From positions 18,345,175 through 18,409,174 of the forward strand of contig NC_058046.1 of NCBI RefSeq assembly GCF_020085105.1: 64,000 bases of DNA, read 5' to 3'. This document shows, piece by piece, positions 36,171-49,000 of this stretch; positions within the stretch are counted from its first letter, which is position 1, and every line of letters starts with the position of its first letter. The DNA is from Siniperca chuatsi. Its lineage: Eukaryota > Chordata > Actinopteri > Centrarchiformes > Sinipercidae. The position numbers and the translations under genes are program-made. The notes below the pieces were generated by a model that was given only the letters and a program-made list of their open reading frames with translations, had not been told where the DNA came from and did not search any database.

Positions 36171-37230
36171 GATTAAACGTGACATTGTTCATGTGCTTTA
36201 TTTACAAAAACCCAGCTGATAACAAAGGAGACAACCTTATGTACTTTTCTATCATGTAATGAGTTTGATATGTCCATATTTAACACCAGTGGGTTTCTTT
36301 ACACTGTCAGGTCAAGTGTTAACCTCTTAAAGACAACATAAGGTTTACATGCTTTACAGTATCTGCAGTGAATAGAGTTTGTTTGGCTAGCTGCTAAATA
36401 TGGTCATAGTTATTCCAGTCCTAACATCTGTATTCTGGATATAGCAATTAACCAAAGTATACTGGTGGATAATTGGATTGTGCTGCATACAAAGCTACCA
36501 TGTAGAAAGAGTCAGTTCTTAAAATATAAAAGATGTTATTGTTGTAATTTAGAATGTGAGTCAATTTCAAGTTTAGTCCAACTGCCTCCATCTAATTTAA
36601 TTGTGTATTATTATTGTTCTTGTTTGTTCAATCAACCCAGCTCTCTGCTGGCAGTTGATTTGTAGAGCTCCTTTTTATCACAAAATCAAGTACAAAGCAG
36701 GAAATTGGCCACCTTCATCTGACTCATCAATCCCACTGTCATTTGTTTAATGCTTGCAGGACTCCATGCTTGTTAACACATTTCCTTTTTAAAAAGGTCA
36801 ATAAGATAAGAACAAAATACACATACTTACAACGTTTCCTTTGGATTTTAAGTTTGTATGTGTCACACAATCAAATAAACAGTTAATTTCAGAAAATTGA
36901 TGCGCAGATTTCCTCCTTTAAGATTTAGAGAAGACAATCTGAGAAAACTCTGGTTTAACTGATGTAGATTTAGGCAATGACAGCTCTCACTGTGTAATCC
37001 TATTAGTTTATTTATTGGTTATTTATTTGGTTGCAGGCCTCCAGGCTTATTGACTAAAAAGGGCTAATAAGACAAACACATGGCCTTAAAAGCAAACTAA
37101 ATACACCCACTAACAGCATTTCCTTAAGATGTGAAGTCCAAATAAATAAAAACTAAATAAAAACAATCAAATACAATGTGACGCATATGTAATAGCTGAG
37201 ATTATTGGGAGTAAAATTAGGAAAATAATA

Positions 37231-38420
37231 TACAGATGGGTGACAAATTAAAGGAAAAACCAACCTAAAGTGTCTTAGTAAGGTGTGCCATCAGAACAGC
37301 TTCAGTGCACCTTGACATTGATTCTACAAGTCTCTGGATCTCTACTGGAGGGATGAACCCCATTCTTCCAAAAGATATTCCCTCATTTGGTGTTTTGATG
37401 ATGGTAATACTTTGGTCCAAAATCTCCCATAGGTATTCCATTGGGTTGAGATTTAGTAACTGCGAAGGCGATATGATTCACATCATTTTCATACTCATCA
37501 AACACCAGACCGCTCATGCCTTACGGATTGGGGCATCGTCATCCTGGAAGAGACCACTCCCATCAGGATAGAAATGTTTCCTAAAAGGTGATCACTCAGA
37601 ACAACTTTGTATTGATTTGCAGTGACACTTCCCTCTAATGGGACCCAAACCATGCCAGCAAAATGCCCCCCACAGCATGGCAGCGCCACCGGATCCCCTC
37701 ACTGTAGGGGTCAAGCATTCAGGCCTGTACCATTCTCTTAGTGTACGCCACACATGTACTCGCCCACTTGTCGATAATATGGTATGGATAATAAGGTATC
37801 ACTTTTTTTCCACATCTCTGTAGACCAGTGCCTATGGTTTTTGCGCTACTTAACTCTCAAATGTGCATTCATCTTTTTAATGAGGGGTTTATGCCCTGCA
37901 ACCCTACTATAATATCCCTCTCGATGTAAATGTCGACGGACTGTTCTCGCTGACAGTCTGATCACGTCCTGCATTGACATTCTCAGTCACCTGAGGAAGA
38001 GTTGTTCTTCTGTTTATCCTTACATATCGCACTAATGCACGAGCATCACTGTCATCAAATGTGCTCTGTCGACCACAATTTCCGAGCCTATTTACTGATG
38101 TCTTTCCCATAGATCTAAATGCAGATGTCAATTTAGTCCCTGTTCCTATTAAAACATTAGCCAGTTGAGCAGTCTGTGACTGAATCTCCTGCCATCCGTG
38201 CCCCAATAATGAACCCTCTTTCAAAGTCACTTAGATCTTTTCCTCTTGCCATCTTGATACAACATCAGAATGAACTGGGCATGCTCAGTATTTTATACAT
38301 GCCACAGAGCATGATTGGATGTTAATTGCTTAACTGTACCATGCAGTGCACCTGTGTGGAAGCATCTGCAGTCGTTATGTTTCTCCACTCATTTATTCAG
38401 GTTTTTCCTTTAATTTGTAT
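37231..38420 (-). mobile_element. Inactive Tc1/mariner-type DNA transposon
   Basis: The inner inverted repeats match perfectly for 19 bp: ACAAATTAAAGGAAAAACC at 37243-37261 and its complement at 38400-38418. The left end extends outward as TACAGATGGGTG, but the right end lacks this, so the outer right terminus is lost or changed. On the minus strand a Tc1-type transposase begins at 38252 (MARGKDLSDFERGF). It shifts frame near 38,195, then continues through a helix-turn-helix region (SVNRLGNCGRQS, RRTTLPQV). Later pieces recall the DDE core (GMVWVPLEGSVTANQYK and a FQDDDAPI-like string). Several frame breaks mean it cannot be functional. Confidence 0.9.
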
Positions 38421-38694
38421 ATAGGCCTATATTATATCAATGTCCCTCATAGCAAATCAAGTAAAGAAATTACAGCATATCAAAATAGGTAGGTGTAACA
38501 GTCTTAATTGACCTGATTTCATGACAAATGAGACCCCAGTTAATAGGCTATATAATTGTGCATTCTGGGTGTTTTTCGTTATTGATATATAAGGGCAGAC
38601 TCGGGCCTGGTCCCGTCGGGAGCTGGTTGTGGTACCGGGGCTGAGCTCCTCGGTGCAGGTGTCACTTTGCACCGGGCGGGCAGCAGGTTCGCTC

Positions 38695-38700
38695 TTTATT
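38695..38700 (-). other. Polyadenylation signal of the C12orf76-like gene
   Basis: AATAAA on the minus strand lies 17 bases past the stop codon of the small gene at 38718-39153. The 3' UTR is therefore very short, and the gene ends in clean intergenic DNA beside the Tc1 remnant. Confidence 0.7.
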
Positions 38701-38717
38701 TCCTCCAAGAGACAGTT

Positions 38718-39153
38718 TCATCGACGAGACAGCGGTTTGTAGACACATACAGCCATGATAATCATCAGCACCAGCAGCACTGCGAGGACACTCCCGAGCG
38801 TGACTGAGGACAAAAACACGAGCCGATAGCAACACATAAACAGGCTGTCTGAAGTGATGGATTAACTGCTGTTATTGGTTTTCTATTCTCCGATTTCATT
38901 AGCAAGTAGTTGACACTGTAGAATAAAGACAAAAAGACAATATAACCTACTATAAACACCTTACAAGAGCCTGTAGGCCAATGAGACTGAGAGGCCTTAT
39001 ATTAGTCTCCACAGTCTAACATCAAAACTTACCTAAATTCTGCTTCTGTAAAACCACATAAGCTCTCTCGGTCAGTCTGGAGTCCTCGAGTTGCCCGTTA
39101 ACTAACATACTAAAACACATTATTAGAGCGGGTGGGATGAGATGCAGCATCAT
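38718..39153 (-). CDS. C12orf76-like single-pass membrane microprotein, 2 exons, 68 aa
   Basis: Exons 39033-39153 and 38718-38803 join in phase 1 with GT-AG signals and give 68 codons. Residues 1-20 (MMLHLIPPALIMCFSMLVNG) look like a signal peptide. A short polar segment follows, then QKQNL and a hydrophobic helix (VTLGSVLAVLLVLMIIMAV), ending CVYKPLSRR. The predicted protein is a tiny type I membrane protein with a basic cytosolic tail. The start is fixed by an in-frame stop (TAG) upstream with no intervening ATG. The position next to ankrd13a, the minus orientation and the remembered human tail (QNL...VYKP..RR) point to C12orf76, whose function is unknown to me. The human annotation is longer at the amino end. 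Confidence 0.8.
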
Positions 39154-42100
39154 AGCGGTGGAGGCTGGAGGAGGAGGAGAATGGTGGTGATGATGATGAG
39201 AGTGAACAGTTTCTTCTTCCGCTGTAGGATCTGGGTCCTAAGGCCGTTGAGTTGTTGTACGGATTCTTAGAGCTGATTTTTTGCGTCGTCAATATTTTTT
39301 AAGCAAAAGCCCCACAAAATTCCTACTTCTAAAATGTGAATATTTATTCAGCAAATAGTCATATTTGAGAAGTCAGAACCAATTAATATTTTTGACATTT
39401 TTGCTTAAGAAAAAATGTATACAATTATTCGATAATCAAAATTGTTGCAGATTATTTTTTACTTTACCTTCATCCTATATAGAACTTAAAACACAAACAC
39501 TTATTGCTTTTAATTATATGCCAGAGAAGCTTAATGAGCATTAGGAAATGTCAGTCAAGGTGGCCTGAAATTAAAACTGGAGGCTTCCTGGATAAATTCA
39601 CCACAGCAACATTTCATTATATTATCTGTTCCTGTTGATTCATCAATGGATTTGAACATTGTCATGACAGCAGATATAAGGGAGCATTACATAATCACAG
39701 TCATTACATCATGTCACACAAATAATTGTTGCACATTGTTTCATCTACAGCACACTGAACTCCAAGGTGTTTATTAACACAACAGTAACTGGGATGTTCA
39801 GTCAACTGAGACAAATCAGTTTTCCAAATTGCATGTAAATAATTTGAGTTCTGTGGTTGTGATGCGTTTGCAGTTTTATGACATGAAGGGAAACAGGTTT
39901 TTGTCCAAAGAAAACTGTGCATGTCTTAAGTCACCCTCCTGGAACAGATGAAGTCAGAGGTTGTCCTCTCAGAGGTGGAGAGTCCTCTGATAATTTTGTT
40001 TCCTTCCATCATGCACATTTGGTGCTCCAAGGTGTGAATATGAGCATATTCTACACTGAGTTTGTACTATATTTTGGGAGGTTGATATCAATATTTTAGA
40101 GTTTTAAAAAATCTAATAATGATATATTGGCCATGAACATGAACAAGCAATCTTGATTCAAATCCAAAGAATTGTGACCGAGATGCAATGAGCGGGATAT
40201 TTTACAGTTGAAAAATCAAGTTGTCATTGCTCTCTGGTGGACAAACTATGTAATGGAAACACTGTTTCTAAATGACCTCAAACCTAGTTTTGCATTTGCA
40301 ATTTCTCATTTCTTACTGGCCGACATACACCCCCATACTGATGTATCTCCAATAAGCTTATGTTGGCCGATTTATCAATCTAACTCTAGTTTGCACTAGG
40401 GGTAGGTGATATAGACAAAATCCTCTATCATGGTAGATGAAATTTTATATCACAATACAAATCAGTCAGCAGGACTGAGCAACATTTGATCTTTATATAA
40501 TTTTTGCATGATTTTGACAGTTTGTCAGGTTATTTAATTTGCTGTTTTAGCCATTAGACATTATCTATAAACAGTTAGGATGGTTTAATTTTACGATATA
40601 ATAATGGTCTAAGGGAGAGATGTCATGGTACAAGTTATTTTGTCTCATGGTGTAAGGTATATCATCATATGTGTGTAACAGACTAGCAACCAAAAACCAC
40701 AACTGGCAACCTGTGTGCAAACTGAAGCCTGAATGTGAATAAGAGGGTTCAAGAAAAAACTATAATAAACAGGTCTTCCTGTGCATTTAGATTTTTTATC
40801 TCTGGTGTGAGTGGATTTCACAGGAGTAAATAATCATTCATATGCAGAGTATACTCTGTTGTACTTACTTATAGCTTCTGCACTATGTATTGTTGGATTA
40901 GTGAATGCACTGCAGCAGATTCAGTCATAACATATACAGTAGTAGCAGTAGCAGTAATTCTTTCCTTAATGTACTGTTCGTCAAGCTGCTTTTGTCAGGT
41001 AGAGAAGAAACCATCTATTTAGCAGTGTCTCTTTTATGTGTCTCCTGTGCTTGCCTGTTCTCTACTTCAATAGCAAGTGACACAAAAGGGCTTTGATCTG
41101 CACGTCCATCAACCAGCAGCTCAATGGGGAATCATATGTTCCAAACCACTTTCTACTGTGTGTGTGTGTGTGTGAGAGAGAGGGGGATTTGGGGAGCATT
41201 TGAAGGTAGATTCTGCTCTATTCCCTTGTATGTTGATGGATTCTGGATATTGCAAATTAGCTTGTTAATTAAAATATCTAATAGAGGTGAGCAGCAACAG
41301 CCAACAGCCATTACAGAGACATGAAGATTTACATGAGCAAATCTCTTATGTGGTCTCCTACATATTTACAATTCAGAAAAAAAACAAACACCATACCTGT
41401 TTTAATATAGAGAGTGGAATTTAACTGCCTAAAATATTTGTTCATATTCATGTTTAACCTCCAGGAATGAAAAGAAGCACAGATATTAAATATGTAATGT
41501 ATACTATAATTAATTCATACACATCTGACTACTACATAAACCAGGATGAAAAGGACTGAAAATCACACAACAATCAACACCTTGCTCATCACATTTTTCT
41601 CTGAATAGAAATTAAGTATAAAGAGCTTTTAGATAAGTTTAACACATGTGGCAAAGACACAAGTCATATTATGCTGTGTGTCTGCAAAAACATTTGAACA
41701 GTCTTAAATCAGAGAGTGAAAACATTGGAGAGGCACAATATCAATACAACCTTTACAATTTTTGTACATACAGTGTAATATTTAGGCAGATTAAGGCAAA
41801 ACAGGCTATCTGGAGTTAAATGAAGCCATCAGATGAAGACCAAAGCGTTCATTTTGAAATTGAAGATCCAAAGATTTGTACATACTGTACTGTATCTCCA
41901 GAAAGTACACAGGCTCCACTTTCTATAATGCCAATACTAAAACAATACATCAAATTCTAAGATTTAAAAACAATTTAAAAAGATATGTTTTCAGAAAACA
42001 TAAACACTGATGTCTTTGTCTGAGTGCCTCACTTATCTCCATTACAAATACTTGTAGGGAAAAACTAAACATTTTTAGCAGATATATCCAGCAGCTGGCA

Positions 42101-43008
42101 TGAAATCCTATACAAGCACTGTATTACAGATCTACTGATAAATATTAAATACAGCACTAGCAAAAATAAAGAAGGGACTGTAATTTACTGTCAAACTAAG
42201 TTAGGTTTGGTCCCATTTCATCTCTCTCCTCGTGGGCTGAGAGGTTAAAAAAAAGTGTTTAAACTTAAGTCCAACACAAACCACATGCAGTATCTGTTAC
42301 AATTGCCACAAAAAATACAGCAGAGCTGTTAACACTTGGTGTGAAAAACATTATCTGACAAACTGTAGAGTATGTTGTCCACTGATTTAATAAACAGCCC
42401 ACTAACCTAGTGGTGAAAAACTATGTTAACCTCTATGTTGCTCCAAGCACTGGTGTTTCCACTGCTGAGCATGCAGAACTGATTTCATCTAACTTTCACA
42501 AACTACAGAAAATATAGAACGTGAACGAGAGAAAACGGCCCCATGCAATAGAAATGATTTGCTGAGTGTTACATATAGAAATACATGTTTTTATTTTCCT
42601 TGGCATATTGTTCCTGTGAGATAAAGACAGCTGATTAAGGGAAAAGGCAGACCATTATATAAATATGACTCCTACAACCACAGAAATGCAACACTTGAAA
42701 ATGGCAGCATGTGAAAGCTACATACTGTCCTGGTGATGCAGGTAGATCTGAATACACACAGACCATACAGTGAGGTTTGAGTATTGCTATCTCAGCTACT
42801 CTTGGAATTACAAATTTAGCAGCATTTACCATTTTACAGAGTGTACATGTGCAGTAAAAGTTGACATGTTCAACATCATAAGCAGGTAACAGTCATGATG
42901 TCAGATAATGTTCAGGTTCGGTCACAAATAACTTAAAACTGTGGTTTGAATAAAAAACTACAAGCAGGGGACAAGTGTATTTTCCATGTGTTAAGGTGCT
43001 TTTTTTTT
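39154..43008. other. Intergenic stretch, mostly unassigned; contains slc6a4b 3' UTR
   Basis: No coding exon could be supported over nearly 4 kb. The right part (about 42,570-43,008) is probably the slc6a4b 3' UTR, with a minus-strand AATAAA at 42590-42595 about 420 nt past its stop. A repeat-like block begins at about 40,398, and there is a short TG/GA tract at 41,156-41,183. The rest is unremarkable AT-rich sequence. Confidence 0.5.
40398..40690. repeat. Probable fish interspersed repeat (ggtgatat family)
   Basis: The block starts AGGGGTAGGTGATATAGAC and includes TATCACAATAC and ACGATATAATAATGG, a pattern seen at the ends of old repeats in many fish and other vertebrates (GGGCTGGGCGATAT type). 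A similar start, GGGTTGGGCAATATGACGG, occurs at 59,465. The boundaries are approximate and the class is uncertain. Confidence 0.4.
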
Positions 43009-46000
43009 CTATGGCACGGTAGCCATGTTGAGGCTGTCAGTGTGGATGTTTGGTATGGTCCTCTCTGGTCTAAGACACACCGCCAACCTCTGCAGAAAAA
43101 TGGGACAGTCAGAGGTCAATTTAAAGGAAAATATGTAAGAAAGTTCATTTTTTCAGCATTTTGCACACCTTTTGTCTCCCTCTCTTCATCCACTGACCTG
43201 TTTGAGAGATCCAGGAGTCCACACCAGCTTGTAGACCATGTAGATGGGGATCCACATGAAGGATGAGAAGCCAATGATGTATCCCACTGTGATGCTCCAG
43301 TCAGGGTACTTATAGTCAAACAGCGTGAGGGGCGGCGCTTTCAGGAAGGAGCTCACTATAATGTACTGAGAAGAGTTGGGATACATAACATTTCCATATT
43401 TAACATTTCCATATATGTTAATGTAACTTTTATATTCTTGCATAAGACATAACATTGGGGAAGGTTAATATATCTGTCACACTTAAATAAATAAATAAAT
43501 AAATAAAGGAAGCCACAGTGTAATAATGCAAAATGTCAACAGGAAGAGAACCAGAGAGATGGATACAAATAAGAGACAAGGATATTAAACTGTATGTAGG
43601 GAAACTGACATTTGCCCAAGTGTTATACATTATGTAGAAAAGGTTTTGAGGAAGATATTTCATGTAGATGAGGGTTTACTCTACAGAGACGGGGTCAGCT
43701 GTTAGGTGACTGCGGCCTTCAAAGGCCAATGGTCCAGTTGTCTTTTGATCTTACACTGAGCTTTCACTCATGTCTTAGTCTGTTACTGCCTACTGATGTC
43801 TGGATTACTTGAAATTGATGATGCTTATTTGATCTTTTTAAAGGTGTACATGTTAAAATGTTGTAAAATTGACAAAAAAGATATTGTGTTTTTTGTATAA
43901 TCTAAATAACTCTTAGCATTAAAGACATTTAGATTCACTTGTTGTAAATGTAGGTCAGAATATTTCATATCTTACCGCTAGAAATGCTGGACTGATGGCA
44001 ACCCAGCACACCCTCCAGAATAATCCTGGAGCTTTGCCCAGCATGGCCTGAACATCACTGCTAAATCTTTTGATACCTAAAAGCAACAAAATAAACACGA
44101 GATACCGTCACTTAATTTACATTGCAGATAAAAGAAACTGAATACCAGTCAGTCGAAAATAATCTCTTGTTTACCGTAGAACCAGGAAACCGCAATGGCT
44201 TCAAGGAAACCCACAGCAATAATGGAGCATCCTACTCCGAATTCCTCCAGCAGCTTCACCACATAGGCACCACCCTGTCAATAACATTTTACACTGACTA
44301 ATAACATCATCCATCATCACGCACTTTCCTCCATGTGAGCAACAGACTTCAGTTTTTAATTCGCTACAATGTATCCAGAACTACCTAAACCTTACAGTAA
44401 ATGTGATCAAAGATAACTGAACTAACGAGGGGTTGAATTTTTCTTCTCTTTGGTTAACCAATTTAAAATGTGAAAAACTTACATTTGTAAGGGTGCTTAG
44501 AGAGCCCAAAAAGCAGACGACTACCAAGCCCAGAACAAAGAGTTCACGTCTGTGAGAGAAATAATCTGGGTATTCATCCAACACAGCAGTGATGATCGCC
44601 TCCAGTCCACCAAACTGAAACACACAGAGAAAGTTGAAAATATACAGTATTATGTTGTAGCCTGTACATATTTCAATCTGCATAAGCCATTTAATTAATT
44701 TGGATGCTTTATGTTAGGTAAAAATGTACATTTCATTGATATTAACATCAGAATCAGAAATGCTTTATTGATCCCCGAGGGGAAAATATTTTTTCATCAC
44801 TAAAGCACTGCATCCAGGTTTACATTTGCTTATTTGAAGTTAATGAAGAAATGAGAATAAAATGTTTGTTTTGTACAAATTAAACTGAAATGCAATAAAT
44901 GCTGGAAAACAAGCAAACAGGTTTCTTTTACTGCTGAAGCTGTTAAGAGCATTACATTTGGTCATGACAGACTTTATAGTAGCCTATTTACGTAATAGTG
45001 TCTAAAGTAAACTGATATTTAACTTATAAATCTGACAATTAAAGTATCAAAAGTACAGGTATTTAAACAGATATGTTGTTTAATTGCCTTCATAATGATA
45101 AATAAAGTGATATATAAAGTGACCCTGTGGCCTTCATGTACTCAAAGTGTCCAGAGTTCACAGTTCATACCGTGCTGTCCAGTCCCAGCGTGATCATCAT
45201 CACAAAAAAGATGATAGCAAAAAAGGTTGAGCCCATCATGTTTGCAATGGCTTCTGGGTACGTGATGAAGAGTAAACTCGGTCCTGAAAGCATGAAAATA
45301 TTGAATATGAAGAGATCAGGGTGAATCTTTTCATGATTTTAAATGTAAAACTTGCTGACCTTTATCCCGGGCTACATCCTCAACCTCCACCTTCCTCATC
45401 TCTGCCATGTAGCCCAGCACCGTGAAGATGACGAACCCCGACACAAAGCTGGTCAGACAGTTCACCAAACTGGTCACAATGGCGTCACTTGTGAGGAAGA
45501 TATGAAACCCTGTTCAAGTACATGCTGCATAATAAATGTCATTCATATTTCTTGTAATTTTTCATTACGGTTCTGAAGTATTGCTGTCTGAGGTGAAAGC
45601 AGATCCTTCTGTCCTTAGTTTAATGGGTTCCTTTATATTTTCACGTCAGCTTTGTGTCTGACACATGAGGATACTCCTTGCAACAATACTAATGAAGAAT
45701 ACTCTACTGAAGGATGTATGTTGTGTGTTCTGTAGAGATATAAAACCAAACTTCTATCAAATGTAAACAGTCTTGGAGTAATTACGTGTTAACTGTCAGT
45801 CAGCAGAATGCTTTTAGTAACAGAAAATCTTCTATTTCCAGGAAGGCCCCATTAATGGTTTTAAATACATAAACATCTGTGTTAAAACTCAAGCACATTC
45901 TCCCAAAGGACGTCCAACACCATCATTTGTTCCTATTTCTTCTTTTTTACATTAAGAAATATAATGTTTTGAGCCAGAACTGGCAGTTTGTCAGATACGT

Positions 46001-49000
46001 TACACTTGAAATGTTGTAGTTTTCTAATGTAATAAAGAAGAAAATGTAATTGTAAAAAATACATGTACTATATATTTGTTCTATCAAAAAAAATCGCTCA
46101 ATAATAACTTAAAAACCAATAAGGCACGTATCTGGAGTCCCATGACTGTATTGAAAACCATCATTATCACATTGAGGAGTATGTGTTTTTGGAATATGTT
46201 TGATGGGTCTCACAGTCAGCAACAGAAAAAGGCAGCATCCAGTTTCATTCATGATGTGTGTGTTTACTACTGTTTCCTCACATGTCACTCTGCTCTACTA
46301 ATAACATCAGCCGCACACACTATTAGTCATACTGGGAGTGTACAATTTAATTTGTCCTGTGTACAGCTTGGCATTTATACCCACCATGTAGTATTCACCA
46401 CTCCTGCCTCTCATATCATTGTCTCGACCACACCATCTTATTTAATGCATAAGCAATAAATCACACAGCTGCTCCTAGAGTTTTGACCACATACTGTGCA
46501 CTAAATTCATTAAACTCAATCCTTAAATTCAACAGGAGGTGTGATTTGCAGAATGCAAAGAGTGTACAAGGGTTTTAGCCTTTTATTTGGACCCTCTGCC
46601 TCTACTTGTAAAGCTGTGTTCAAGCCACAGATGTAGTTCAGTTTCAGTTCTTACCGATAGCAGTTATTTGTGAAAGGGTTGTAGCTGGAGAGAGCCAGGA
46701 GCACCCCGAATCCGGGCCCCAGAGAGAAGAATATCTGAGCTGCAGCATCCACCCACACCTAGAAAAGACAGGAAGAGAGACAGAAAGAGACATTACACTA
46801 TCTGGGACTTAACTGTACAAGTTCTGGTATGCTATAGGTTGCTATGAGCATTTAACAACATAAAAATACACTACTTCTTATACAGATTAGAACCAATTTC
46901 CTTTCAGTGATTTAATATCCCCCCCCAATTTAGATGAACAGGATTTTCTTATTTGTGTTCTGATTCCTCAGTATTTAATTTACTGAGCAGAGAGGTGTTT
47001 TGTCACTCGTATAGAAATCTAGCTGCCGCACAGCTGTACGCAGGGAGATCTGAAGAGGAGCATGCATTCGACATTAAAAAGAAGAGGGTAGCGTTGGATA
47101 TTGGTGAGTGAGACAGAAAGGGAGGCCTTTGTTAATGGGCAGAAAATCTAAACCAATTATGCATCTTATTATCCTGCTCTGTGGCTTATTTATGCATCTC
47201 ATTTCATCTCATCCATATTCCCTTCCAACCAAAGCACTCACACATGTTTAGCAAACAAGCACAGTGAGCCAGAGAGGAAGACAGGGACATTTCATAGATC
47301 TAAAAGAAATATAGGCAGATTCTCAAGGGACTAGTGGGTATAAATAAATGAAGGTAAATATAAACTAATGCCTCTCATACTTGGAAGGTCCAGATGTGTT
47401 ATTTCATTACAGCAGTGCAGCAAGTTAAATACAAATCAGGAACTCAACATGTGGAGAAACATATGCCCATCTTAGTCACATCCTCTGGTCTTGCCCAGAG
47501 TTAAAGTCCTTTTGGGAAATTAAGTTATACACAATGAAATAGACCATATCATTCGATTTTCATTTCGCATTACATTTGTAACCAAAAAAGTTGAGTATCT
47601 GTTAAGAATATTAAAATGAACTGTTCTGACATTAATTACTAGGACAAGACTGCAAAAAACAATCTCCACATGTCAAAATAGATAAGAATAATGGGTCAAA
47701 TTCAACATATGGAAAAAAAACATCCAAACTAAGAAATATCATTTCTTTGTTGTTAGATCAACATGCAGTGATGAATTATTTCTCATTACCTGTTTATTCA
47801 TATCTGTATGTGTATATGTATTTGGATAAGCTTTTTTATTATTATTATTATTTATTGTCTTTCTTCTTATTCTTTATATTCGTTTTTTTCTACACATCAG
47901 GTGGAGCACCTTTCACTCACTGAAAAACGATTCTGTAAGTAGACAATTGCTTTTAAAGTGACGATATGGATCATTTAAATTAAGAGTATGAGGTAATACC
48001 AAACATATGAGGTTCGACCATGTTTTTCTTGTTAGAAATCAGTGAACTGTATCCTTTTCTGACAAACCAGCTGACCAACCAACTTTGTACAACTCACACT
48101 GGTCTCCAGCAGCTTCCCCCACTGGGGTTTTAGGTAAAACACCACACCTCTCCAGGCTCCTGGCAGAGTGGCGCCTCGAATTAGCAGGATGAAAAGCACT
48201 ATGTAGGGTAAGGTGGCGGTCACCCACACAACCTGGTGTGGAAGAAAGAAAGAAATCAGGAAGAGAAACAGGGAGATTGGGGAACTAGAGCTCATAGACG
48301 TGTGAGTGAAGTAAAGAGGAGTCACAATAATCTTCTATATTGTAATGTGTTACCTTCCCTGAAGTCTTCACGCCCTTCCAGAGGCTGAAGTAAACAATGG
48401 TGAAAATGAGAAAAAGGCAGAGCATCAACTGCCAGCGAACACCCCCGACGTTTTTCAGCCCAGACGACTTGTGGATCTCAAGAACATTCCTCCTGTAACG
48501 ATAAATCATCCCATTTTCAGCACAAAAGACAACATTTCCCGTACAAAATCTATTGGTGTAGAGTTTTACTGTAAAGCTATTTATATATGTGGTTTCTGTT
48601 ACTCACACTTACATGCACTTACGTATAAAATTCCTCTGCCGGAGACCTGGAGGAATTCGTCCAGGTAACATTGTCAATGCCAAAATAGTTGGTGCAGTCG
48701 GGGGTATTCCACACATTGTCGCAGTTTGTCCAAGGCAAGATGCTGGAGAAAGAGGAGTAGAAGTAGAAGAGTGCCCAGGCGATGATGGTGTTGTAGTAGA
48801 AGGACACATACAGAGCAATGATACAAATGGCATATCCTATGCCTGAAACAGAAGAGGAAGATATGTAGAAGATCAAAATGAGTAAAATCCTCTCACTGTA
48901 TTGAGATGATTTTGAGTCACAGATTTCCCACAGTAACTAGATTTCATGTGAATATCTGGTACTGGGCAGCCTTACCTTTGAAAATGGGACAGATGTGTTT

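Noticed and set aside
46076-46459. 127-codon plus-strand open frame inside slc6a4b intron 6
   Set aside because: It is long for chance but the composition is intronic, no domain is visible, and it is antisense to a well-supported gene with no splice partners.
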